From Bemisia tabaci (Eukaryota > Arthropoda > Insecta > Hemiptera > Aleyrodidae), in assembly GCF_918797505.1 (NCBI RefSeq), contig NC_092800.1:41025430-41089429 (forward strand): 64,000 nucleotides of DNA, given 5' to 3'. The notes under the pieces were generated by a model. The model made no database searches, had not been told where the DNA came from, and was given only the letters and a program-made list of their open reading frames with translations. Every line of letters begins with the position of its first letter. Position 1 is the stretch's first letter. Below, piece by piece: positions 55,736 to 64,000 of the stretch. The position numbers were made by a program, and so were the translations under genes.

Positions 55736-56959
55736 GTACATGCACAAACTGATGATTTGACTGTGAGTACCTTAAAGGGATAAAATTAGGGCAACATCCG
55801 CAGCACTGCAGATGTGCGATTGGTAAAATTTCTAAGGATGATGCGTTTTTAGTTCAATCGATAGATGCCATCAGGCTGAATTGGGGTAGGGAAAGGTGTG
55901 AAAGTGAAAAATTATTCATTAAATTACTTACTTGAGGTGATGTGAGTGTGAGAGATAAATATAACCTAACTTTTGTGAAGATGTTCCTAGTTCCTGGAAT
56001 AATCGTTCCTTGCCGATACTTCCAGGGTTGTATTTATTATCCAAATAATTATCAGGCAAATGTTTTCAAAAGGATTAAAATACAAAAACTGGCTCTCTTA
56101 AATCATTATAGCGGCTGATTTTCACTCATTTTCATACGCAACCTCGATAAAAAGGCAAAGGGCAAAACCGCGGAATGGTCCCTCGTCCAACTATTCGATG
56201 TCCAACTCGGACTCGGAACTCCGGACCATTGTTCTATTCCATCCACCCAGCCAGCCATTAGCGAAGCCATGCCATGCCGTGAATTTGAAAATGAAAACTT
56301 AATTTGATCTACTTTTCATGATTCTTAACGAAGAATCGATTGTATTATCGGCGTCTACTTGACTATACTCAGTTTCATCGAACACAGGTAAATTATCTCT
56401 CTTTCACTTCACTTCTTGACGACGGACACACCTAAGTATGAGCCTGTCACCTTGTACTTACATTACACATTTGTCATGTCAAGCTATACTGATCAAGTAA
56501 CTCGAGTTTAATTTTCTTTGCCGATTTACGATTCAGTCGATATTTTCTAACGAGCGAGGTAATCGTGAATTCTATTCTCTTGGTTTGCGAATGCATTTAC
56601 TACCATGTGCTATTCCTAACCGTGGTTACGAAGTTGATCGAAGAGTCTACGTCTAATAAATCGATCCACCCCTTCCGTGGGAAGGGAGATGAGATAATCT
56701 TTCATCCATTTAGCATTGAAGGGAAAGACCAGAATCAAGATGGTGGATCTTCTGTTGCACTCTCTAAGTGCAAATCTTATTATCCGCGGACTTTATCACA
56801 AGTAGAAACTTCCCAACTCTCGCAGGCGAGTGCTATAGATAGTCTGTTGGAACATCCTCATACTGCCTGCATTTTCCTTGTGTCTTCAAAAGAATCAAGG
56901 ACAATTAAAGTTTTGTTGCACCCATTTCCTCTCTTGTACTACATTTGACCGGTGTCTAA
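55736..56959. other. Unique middle of the fold-back element
   Basis: Holds a 127-codon plus-strand frame (56565-56948) with no recognisable domain. No other feature seen. Confidence 0.4.
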
Positions 56960-57832
56960 TTTTAAAGTATCTATCTGGAACTACTTACGAAAGCTTCTAT
57001 AAGAACGAACCGCTCTACGTATCAGATGTTTCAACTCAATGTATACTGGCAATCAGGTTAGCCATCAACATTCAAAATTTAAAATTTTATTGACTGGTGG
57101 AATGTATTTTATTCAGTGGCTCAGATCTGTAAGTAGTAAAATGTTCCGTTTTTAAATGTTTCTTGGCCCTCCCTCCATAAGGAAGGGTCTTGCTCTCATT
57201 TTAAATTCGTTCTGTTATCAAAAGGTGGTTGATATATTGTTACGTAGTTTACTGTCTGTCTCCAAGGACGGCCATTAACCATAGGTAGATCAATTTGATG
57301 ATCTGTCTCCCGCTTTGTATTTTTGCAGATCGACACTTCCAGGAGCTTGCCTTATCAGATGTACATTGCTGCTTAGTGCCATTTGCTCTATGCCTGTAGA
57401 TGTTTCCTGTCATGTGTGGAAGGAACGTCGGGTAGAGAATCGATGGCTACCTTAATATCATCAATGATCGGAGTAAATCGTGAAATTATTTAAGCTGTGG
57501 ATTTATGATGTCGCATCTTTTGAAAAATGCTTTCTCCTCTAAAACTAAACTGTAAAATCGTGTTGTGTCAGTGCTTTTCTGAGAGTGGTGTTCTGCATTG
57601 ATCAGCTATTAAATCATGGTGCTAATTTTTCTCTTACGTTAAAGAGTGCTTCAGATATTTTTACAATGCACTCATCGTGTTTTCAAAAGTTCCTTCGTAC
57701 CTGCACCAGTTCTAATCGGAAATTTGGATTAATTGTCTTCAAGTGGATTTTTCTGACCCAGTGGATTACAGATTTGAGCAAGTTGGTGAGTGTTGTTTGT
57801 TCATTTTCTATTTTACTGAGCATGTCTGCATG
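56960..57832. repeat. Right arm of the 873-bp inverted repeat
   Basis: Mirror of 54863-55735. Carries the plus-strand copy of the shared frame (57585 to about 57830), identical over 82 codons. The frame runs AGTGGATTACAG ... AAGTTGGTGAGT, with the GTGAGT donor-like site inside the window of identity. Confidence 0.9.
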
Positions 57833-57954
57833 GTCCAAATATCATGTGCTCCCATTGGGACGCTTGTCTCCTTTGTCTTGATTCTAAGATTTATTTAATT
57901 TCCGTGAGCAATTTGGATGGTACTGAAACCATCTTGTGATCATTTTTATGCAAA

Positions 57955-58165
57955 TGGTTTTGTTTCCATGAAAAATTGTCACGGAAATGATTTCGTTTCC
58001 ATGAAAAATTTTCACGGAAATGATTTCGTTTCCATGAAAAATTTTCATGGAAATAAGCCACATGGAAATCAGCCACACGGAAATCAGCCACATGGAAATA
58101 TTTCCTGTTCCATTTTTCCGTGTCATTTTTTCATGGAAATCAACTTCATGGAAATCATCCACACG
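57955..58165. repeat. Right subterminal TTTCCATG/CATGGAAA cluster
   Basis: TTTCCATGAAAAATT followed by TCACGGAAATGATTTCG repeats about three times (unit near 39 bp), then CACATGGAAATCAGC three times (unit near 15 bp). The words match the left array, but the arrangement differs. Confidence 0.85.
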
Positions 58166-58185
58166 GAACATTTTTAGCAGGGAAG

Positions 58186-58447
58186 TCAGCCGGGCATCGG
58201 TCGGAGCTAAACGGACCGAGCTACCTTAAAAGCCAGACTTCCCAAGTTGGAACCTTTTGACTTCCTGTGACGAGCCCTCGCAGCGGGCTCACGACTACCG
58301 TCATTTTAGACGGGCGCTTCGCAAGTTTTGAAACTTCGGATATTAGGCTCAACTTCGCGCCGCAACAGGGCAGTTGAAACTGACGTTGCAATTTAGCTCA
58401 AAAAGGTTGTTGTCGGATCAACCGCGCCACCAGATTTATAATAATAA
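58186..58447. other. Spacer between the fold-back element and the Helitron
   Basis: Moderately GC-rich with small hairpins such as GAGCCC...GGGCTC near 58273-58290. Nothing recognised. Confidence 0.4.
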
Positions 58448-58459
58448 CTAGCAACCAGC

Positions 58460-58474
58460 CCGTGCTTCGCACGG
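58460..58474 (-). terminator. Helitron 3' terminal hairpin
   Basis: 6-bp stem CCGTGC/GCACGG with a 3-base loop, 12 bases from the CTAG end. This is the stop-signal hairpin typical of Helitron 3' ends. Confidence 0.8.
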
Positions 58475-59049
58475 TGATAAACCGTCATTAATGAAATTAC
58501 ACCATGTTATAACAATAACTTTTGTATTAATATATTTTACTATACCTATTATGCCCATATTTATATTTTTTAATATAATTATTCAGAAGCTACAAAATAT
58601 TTTTACATGTGGGGGCTGTTGTTGTACCCATCAGCAAAAACAAAAAACATGTTTGCGAGTATCAATTTTGTAAATATGGTAGTAATTTATAGACCCAGCA
58701 GTCTTGAAATTAAAAAATAAATAACTGTTGTAAGAAGATGTATTTATTAATTTCAATAAATAAAAAAGGCAAATTTTGAGATGTTGCTCTACACTAAAAA
58801 CATTAAATGAAAAATCATACAAAAGAATAAACTTAAAAAATATAAAATCATGAGTGTGACAGACATTTTGAGATCTTGCGCTAGACCTAAAAAAGTAGTC
58901 AAGTTATTTATTTTAATTGAATAGCAACTTGAATTGACAATAAATTTTGAAAGAAGATATAACATGCTCTGAAATTTTGGAAATTGGAATTGGAATTTTG
59001 AATTTATCATCATTTAATAACAATTTAAATTTATAAACTGGAAAAATTA

Positions 59050-59328
59050 AATTATTCCGGAAAATAATTTCGGACTTTTAATGTGAAGTACCAGTATTGT
59101 GATGCCTTGCATTTCAAAAAAGAGGAGGTGAACGGCCATTTTAACAGATGCTGTCATAATGGTCTTCTCAGACTTGCCGAGCCTGGAATCGAAGACTAAC
59201 TTCGAGACCTCTTCTCCAAACCTATTTTCATGACCAACATTTTGAGGTACAACAGTTGTATGGCTTTTGCATCTCTGTCTGCTTCCGAAGCTCATATAAT
59301 TTTGAACCAAATCTTCTGCTATTGAATA
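59050..59328 (+). pseudogene. Helitron replicase/helicase N-terminal fragment, inverted and broken
   Basis: The plus strand reads a piece with the features CQYCDALHF-like (here KYQYCDALHFKKEE), then FNRCCHNG, then LRLAEPGIED, LRDLFSKPIF and LRYNSCMAFASLSA. A C..C pair, a downstream CC and an ALAFAS-type stretch are the signature of the cysteine-rich N-terminal region before the Helitron-like N domain. There is a one-base deletion after CGGACTTTTAA relative to the 62.5-kb copy, and at least one in-frame stop (after GIED). It lies opposite to the element's own gene direction. The first about 48 bp are the reverse complement of 62515-62562. Confidence 0.75.
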
Positions 59329-59520
59329 CGAAAAATCATGGAGAATTTAAGTTTTATGTTAACCAGCTTCTCGAAAGAAAAATAAAATGTCTAAGGAAGT
59401 CTGCAACGTCGCAAAAGAAGAAACGTCGTCTCTCATTTTGCCCAAAAATATGTATGTATAAAATTGATGGCATCATGACTGGCCTCTCTCAACTTATATT
59501 CGTCTGTAACGAAAAACAAG
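59306..59520 (+). repeat. Internal dispersed repeat, copy 1 of 215 bp
   Basis: Same sequence as 61893-62112 with a few changes, including AAGAAGAAACGTCGTCTCTC and ATGACTGGCCTCTCTCAACT. Both copies keep one plus-strand frame open for about 70 codons, with TSQKKKRRLSFCPKICMYK in common. I do not recognise the peptide. Confidence 0.8.
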
Positions 59521-59529
59521 CAGTGAACT

Positions 59530-60690
59530 CCAACACAATGTGTTGATAAGGCGCGTCATTAACTCACACATATCAACTCCTTTAGTTTTCATTTACAGAG
59601 ATTTCAAAATAGGCAAGTAGCACAACAAGAGAATTCATACGATCCAACTCTTCAACGACGCACTTTGACGAGACCTTGTATTGTGAATGTAGAAAGCCAT
59701 TCGAACGAGTTTAAGTTTTTTGATCTGCTCCCAGCAATATCTTATCGGATTCTTAAAGAAAAGTGCTACGGAATAATTTAAGCGAAGAAAGGAAAAATTC
59801 TGTCGAACTCCTGAAAGATACAGTCGATTTAAAGGTCTTTTTGGGGCTAAAATATCCAAATCACCGGTACCTATTATAAATCCCGATATATTATTGAAAA
59901 GAAATTGACTCGATATAAATGCAATTGCATTAAATATGTCTTGATTTTGTTATTTTAAACGTATTTCCATGCAAAGAAGTTCAATCATGTCCATGCTTTA
60001 TTCATTCATGAATTGAAAGTAAGCAATCTACATCCCGAAAATCTACCGATTTGCCGTAAAAAATTGCAGAAACTTGATATACCAGGTCGATGCACTCACT
60101 CGTTGAATTTACCAACCAATTTCGTGGGTGCAAATATATAAAAATCAATATGCTATAGTCATTTTGGGTGCATTTATTTTTCATGAAACAATAATAATTT
60201 CAATCCCGAAAAACCATCAATTTTCCGTATAAAATCGAAAAAATCGAGATGTGTCGACTCCCTGACGTGAAAATTAGATTCTACGTGTAAAAATACTTAC
60301 ACATGGATATGCTGAACAGAAACCATGTGTGGACACAGTTAGGATATATAGCCCCAGAATACTTTTAAATCGCCTTTACTTTCCAGAATCTTGACGGAAT
60401 TTTTTTTTTGGCTTAAACGACCCAAGAGACACTGTAGTTAAAAAATATTTAGAATTTTCGATTTTGACACACAAAAAAAATGTTCGTTCAGGCACACCCT
60501 GTATTGTATGGTGTATTGCGCTGGTATTCAATCCTTGCCTTCAGATCAAAATTCTTACAAGGAAGCCCCTTGCAAGAGGCGAATTTTTTGTAATTTCTCC
60601 CAATTTTTTCTCCGTTATATAGTTGAATTGCTTGCCAAATTCTGAGGTCAATTATATTTAATTGTAATTTATACATTTCTTTTTTCCCCT
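59530..60690. other. Helitron interior filler
   Basis: AT-rich, no recognised gene. CACACCCTGTAT at 60492-60503 resembles the terminus of the 1.76-kb palindrome family, but no partner end is seen. Confidence 0.4.
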
Positions 60691-61239
60691 TCATTTTATT
60701 TTTTGTATGGAGAAGTTTCGTTGATTTCTTCGGATTTCGAATACTGTAACTTCTCTTCTATTCGGCCGATTTTTATGAATGAGACCTCTTTCAATTCGTC
60801 TTTGAATGGAGAGTAAGGAAAAAATTGCTGAGTACTCGCGAAACAATTTTTTCGAAAATTTGATGGATTCCAGCGTGACGGTGAAATGTCTAATCGAGTG
60901 AAAGTAATTAGGTCTGACTGTGGCGAGGGCCGCGAGGGTCGCCTTTTGTTCTTCAGCTGGGAAGCGACGCGGCGAAACGAGCCAGGACCGGGACACTACC
61001 TGGGTTTTGTGCCTGCCTGTGCACTGTTTTGGCCTGATAGGGGAGTGAATTTCTGTATGGGCCACGGTTAGCAAATGGTCTAATGAGTCTCGAGGCTCAT
61101 CACAGATTGCACTTACCACTATCCTGCTGGCCCCGGCTATCAGAGCAAGGGGTACCAAATTTTGAAAATTATAACAGGTTTGTGGAGATCTGTCAAAGCA
61201 ACGTTTTAAACAAAACGAAGAAGTGAAATTCTCATTCAA
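60691..61239 (-). CDS. 182-codon open frame of unknown nature inside the Helitron
   Basis: The longest open frame in the window, on the same strand as the Helitron gene. It starts at a methionine in MNENFTSSFC and ends in RNFSIQKIK. It has a basic C-terminal third (RRIERGLIHKNRPNRREV) and no membrane segment, signal peptide or domain I recognise. The Helitron Rep and helicase motifs are absent. Helitrons often carry captured host DNA, so it could be a captured gene fragment. It could equally be a chance frame. Real expression is unsupported. Confidence 0.2.
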   Translation of the reverse strand: MNENFTSSFCLKRCFDRSPQTCYNFQNLVPLALIAGASRIVVSAICDEPRDSLDHLLTVAHTEIHSPIRPKQCTGRHKTQVVSRSWLVSPRRFPAEEQKATLAALATVRPNYFHSIRHFTVTLESIKFSKKLFREYSAIFSLLSIQRRIERGLIHKNRPNRREVTVFEIRRNQRNFSIQKIK

Positions 61240-61615
61240 CGAGTGCCGACCTGATCAGCCATCCTCGAATCAGTTCGCTTGCTTCTGCTTATATATGCAT
61301 ATTTTAAATCAGCGCGCCCCATTCTAAGGTTTTTTTAAAAAAAACCAAGAAACGTAGACTCTTGGTATTCATTACACATAAACTAACGAGCCCCAGAATG
61401 AGAAACAACTTTAAATCATAATTATTGACGGATAAATAAACTTTTTACACGCTTTGGAAAATCTCAGAAGTTCGCGGTAGTCACTTTTCGGTAAGGAACT
61501 AAGGGACTCGGTTATTGTATCGAGTGGGGGGTCGAAACGATCGCAAAGGCGGTATACTACGTATACGCGCCAATATACTACGTATACGCGCCAACAATGG
61601 GACGCGTTTGCTACG

Positions 61616-61678
61616 GCGCCTTGATACAACTATATAACCTCGACGGATGTCCGTATTGCGTTCAAAAAATTGAAGGCG
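61616..61678 (+). repeat. Stem-loop module M inside the Helitron, copy a
   Basis: GCGCCTTGATACAACTATAT ... GGATGTCCGTATTGCG ... AAATTGAAGGCG. Confidence 0.8.
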
Positions 61679-61892
61679 TTTTGACCCCCTGCTCATACTA
61701 CCTGTAGTTGATTCGATCGACAAACGCGTTGGTCGGCGGTGACGGGGACTTGATGCATTTTTTTAAACTTGATGGATGTCCGTATCGCACCGACTGTAGT
61801 GCGAAACCACGTATCTCCATTGCGGTGTTTCAAAATTTCCCGTTCCTAATTCATCCCTTCCATGAGAAACAATCCAAATTTACGACAATAAA

Positions 61893-62112
61893 TTTTGAAC
61901 CAAATCTTCTGCAATCGCATACGAAAAATCATGGAGAATTTAAGTTTTATGTTGATCAGCTTCTCGAAAGAATAATAAAATTTCTAAGGACGTCTGCAAC
62001 GTCGCAAAAGAAGAAACGTCGTCTCTCATTTTGCCCAAAAATATGTATGTATAAAATTGAAGGCATTATGACTGGCCTCTCTCAACTTATATTCGTATGT
62101 AACGATAAACAA
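61893..62112 (+). repeat. Internal dispersed repeat, copy 2 of 215 bp
   Basis: Direct copy of 59306-59520. A third, truncated piece lies at about 62402-62490 at the end of tandem unit 2. Confidence 0.8.
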
Positions 62113-62130
62113 TGGGACGCGCTTGCTACG

Positions 62131-62193
62131 GCGCCTTGATACAACTATACAACCTCGACGGATGTCCGTATTGCGTTCAAAAAATTGAAGGCG
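62131..62193 (+). repeat. Stem-loop module M inside the Helitron, copy b
   Basis: Tandem duplicate of the copy at 61616, with ACTATAC in place of ACTATAT. Confidence 0.8.
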
Positions 62194-62454
62194 TTTAGAC
62201 CCCCTGCTCATACTACCTATGTAGTTGATTCGATCGACAAACGCGTTGGTCGGCGGTGACGGGGACTTGATGCATTTTTTTAAACTTGATGGATGTCCGT
62301 ATCGCACGACTGAAGTGCGAAACCACGTATCTCCGTTGCGGTGTTTCAAAATTTCCGTTCTTAAATCATCTCTTCCATGAGAAACAATCCAAATTTACGA
62401 CTTTAAATTTTGAACCAAATTTTCTGCTATCGAATACGAAAAATCATTGAGAAT

Positions 62455-62748
62455 TTAAGTTTTATGATGACCAGCTTCTCGATGGAAAACTAAAATTTCA
62501 ATAATTTTTCCATCACAATACTGGCACTTCACATTTAAAAGTCCGAAATTATTTTCCGGATAATCATTTTCGATAATATTATCAGTGCTCTGCCGAAATG
62601 AATTGAGGTCATTTCCTTGTTCACCCCTACGTCGTACATTATCTATCTCACTGAGATAGCCATCATGCCGCACTTTGCGTCGCGCGGATAAATTGCGAGA
62701 AACATTGCCACGCTTCGCCGGACGCCCACGTTTTCGACTCCGATCCAT
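62455..62748 (-). pseudogene. Helitron replicase/helicase protein, N-terminal fragment
   Basis: A 97-codon minus-strand frame beginning MDRSRKRGRPAKRG. The RGRP core resembles an AT-hook and is a common start of animal Helitron proteins. It runs into NNFGLLNVKCQYCD, the first half of the cysteine-rich segment that precedes the Helitron-like N domain. It then leaves the family abruptly at about 62512 and stops 18 codons later. The frame stays open 24 codons upstream, but this methionine fits the family start better. The 525-bp leader to the element's 5' end suits a Helitron. Full proteins are over 1,000 residues, so this is a stump without Rep or helicase activity. Confidence 0.75.
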
Positions 62749-63273
62749 TCTCAATATTAAAACGAATACGCGCACTTTACTAAAAATTCGAGATTCTTCA
62801 TACACGACAAATATTAACAAAATTCAAAAGACGACGCGCACTGTACGAAAAAATCGGAATTCTTCATAAACGACGAATATCCATGACGACGAACGCCTCG
62901 GGCAGCCGAGTCATCAGGTGACCGAGAACGAACAATTTCGTGAAATTACAGATTTCGTGATTTTGGCAACACTGCTCCGGTTCGGAATCTCCAAAATTAG
63001 ACAGAAAAAACAGCTGATCGAGACGCAATAAAAGAAGGGAAACCACGACGACCAGACGACGACGATCGATCGCGCAACACCGCTCTAACACACGGGTCAC
63101 CCTATTTTAGCGTGTTTTCAACCCTTAGAATCAAAATTTCGAAAATCGGACGACGAATTGCACCCCTTCAGCACGAACCGCACATGCGTACAAAGTTTCA
63201 AGGAAATCCGCCTTCGGGAAGTCGCTGAAACATTGGGTACAAAATTGGGGCCTCTCCTTTATAGTTTTATAGA

Positions 63274-63674
63274 TAATGATTTATTTTATTTGTAAATGCA
63301 CATTTATAACGGCGAAAACAAATATGTCAAAATTAGTTAGGATATAAGAAAAAAAAAAGAAGGGAAAAGAGATTACAGAACTTAAGCTAAATATTCTGCT
63401 ACACTATACAAACACTTGGCAATAAGAAATTGTTTTAGTAAATTTAGAAAATTTGGATCCCTGTATTTGGATTTTAGGTTTGCGGGAAGTTTTTCAAAAA
63501 ATATTTGGCCGCGCCTTAGTGAGTGGCTGTTCCTTGTTGCGTTTGTCATGGCATGGAATCTAGTGTTTATTTTATTATTACTGAGATTCGTAGGAGCTAT
63601 AGAGCTATTCATTTAAAACTCCCTATGATGAGAGAGTTAAAAGTTCGTTCAATTTCAATGTGTATACGTAGTAT
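63274..63674. other. Unique stretch, nothing recognised
   Basis: Overlapping frames of 66-76 codons on both strands, none recognisable. An A-rich run lies near 63350. Confidence 0.4.
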
Positions 63675-63682
63675 ACCGCATT

Positions 63683-63850
63683 CAGATCAGAGGCGGATCC
63701 AGCGATTCGGCAACATCGGATTTTCTCCATTTAAACCTATGTTGAACAATCGATTCTTGTCGGAGCACCTGGCCCCTCCAAGAATCGATACATTTCCATA
63801 TATTTAAATGAAGAAAAGACAATGTTGCCAATTTGCTGGATCTGCCAATG
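63683..63850. mobile_element. hAT-like short element with perfect 8-bp TSD
   Basis: The exact repeat ACCGCATT lies at 63675-63682 and 63851-63858. Ends are CAGATCAGAGGCGGATCCAG and CTGGATCTGCCAATG, with the left end apparently carrying five extra bases. Arms include GGCAACAT/ATGTTGCC. The interior has inverted CAATCGATTCTTG and AAGAATCGATACA. Same layout as the 49.05-kb element. Confidence 0.85.
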
Positions 63851-63858
63851 ACCGCATT

Positions 63859-64000
63859 GCGATTCTTCGATCGTTTTCATAAGAAATTCGTATTTTTCAA
63901 CGTTTGATCAGTCATTTATTCCTGTTTTTTTTTTCTAAAAAAAATTTTACCCCCCTCCCTCATACATAATTTTAGAATGGATTGTAATTTATTAAGTAAT
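63859..64000. other. End of window, nothing recognised
   Basis: AT-rich with a T run near 63928. Confidence 0.4.

Larger units (their letters stand above)
53394..58185. mobile_element. 4.8-kb TIR-bounded fold-back element
   Basis: The left end CCCTGCTAAAAATGTTCCAT faces the right end GGAACATTTTTAGCAGGG exactly over at least 18 bp. Both subterminal zones are packed with CATGGAAA/TTTCCATG words. Inside are two inverted arms of about 873 bp and a middle of about 1.2 kb. AA lies on both sides, too short to prove a TSD. No transposase is recognisable: the longest frame is 127 codons (56565-56948, plus) and matches no family I know. The arrangement suits a non-autonomous or fold-back DNA element; the superfamily is unknown. 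Confidence 0.75.
61595..62490. repeat. 515-bp tandem duplication (1.7 units) in the Helitron
   Basis: CAATGGGACGCG starts at 61595 and 62110. Unit 2 is cut at about 62490, where the N-terminal gene fragment is joined. Units share module M, CGATCGACAAACGCGTTGGT, CGGCGGTGACGGGGACTTGA and the 215-bp dispersed repeat (the second is partial). Confidence 0.9.
58448..63273 (-). mobile_element. Helitron-type rolling-circle element, 4.8 kb, complete ends, broken gene
   Basis: On the minus strand the element starts TCTATAAAACTATAAAGGAG (5' end at 63273) and ends with CTAG (58451-58448). A hairpin CCGTGC-GAA-GCACGG lies 12 bases upstream of the CTAG. The base before the 5' end is A and the base after the 3' end is T, the usual Helitron insertion between A and T, with no TSD. 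The gene is reduced to two N-terminal pieces of the replicase/helicase protein. No Rep (HUH) or helicase motifs are visible, so the element cannot move by itself. The interior holds a 515-bp tandem duplication and unexplained filler of possible captured DNA. Confidence 0.85.

Noticed and set aside
54863..57832. Inverted arms as an assembly artefact
   Set aside because: The arms have substitutions between them and lie inside a TIR-bounded element with matching ends, so a real structure is more likely, though long reads would settle it.
1..64000. tRNA, rRNA and CRISPR arrays
   Set aside because: No cloverleaf with a convincing T-loop, no rRNA blocks and no regularly spaced identical repeats with unique spacers. 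The 30-bp array at 50.4 kb has no spacers.

Overview
This is a nuclear genome window from a eukaryote, most likely an insect. The support is an AT-rich background, a short (TTAGG) telomere-type array, an animal-type Helitron and many short DNA transposons. Some repeat sequences remind me of whitefly (Bemisia) DNA, but that is recollection, not evidence. I find no complete host gene on either strand. The longest open frames (under 190 codons) mostly lie inside repeats, and none shows a convincing domain or exon structure. No rRNA, tRNA or CRISPR array was recognised.

The window is a mosaic of mobile elements. Recurrent families were sorted by terminal inverted repeats (TIRs) and target-site duplications (TSDs). 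Family T (CACAGTGG ends, 5-bp CG-rich TSDs) looks Transib-like. Family H (CAGTGGCG ends, 8-bp TSD) looks hAT-like. Family E (CACTG ends, often 2-bp TSDs) looks EnSpm/CACTA-like and includes compact fold-back elements. Families C (CTGCCG ends) and R (CGTCACC ends) have exact 4-bp TSDs. Families G (GGACCGCG), N (CAGGGTTGCC) and S (CAGGGTGTCTAC) are unassigned. A stem-loop module M of about 60 bp recurs at least twelve times.

Layout: 1-6.5 kb holds a 1.2-kb near-perfect palindrome and a 43-A tract. 7-20 kb carries families E, C, H, T and N, a 950-bp TIR element containing a 78-bp hairpin, and a hAT-like element split by later insertions. 20-30 kb alternates GC-rich unique islands with families G, E, S, N and C. 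31-39 kb has six same-orientation copies of a longer repeat carrying module M, with family R in between. 41-50 kb contains three clear nested insertions and a 442-bp hairpin. 53.4-58.2 kb is a 4.8-kb TIR-bounded element with two 873-bp inverted arms. 58.45-63.27 kb is a complete Helitron-type element on the minus strand, with correct termini but only broken pieces of the Rep/helicase gene, one of them inverted. GC-rich unique islands (about 10.9, 20.1, 27.1, 31.9, 40.3, 46.3 and 47.4 kb) are the best candidates for host regulatory DNA, but this is inference only.
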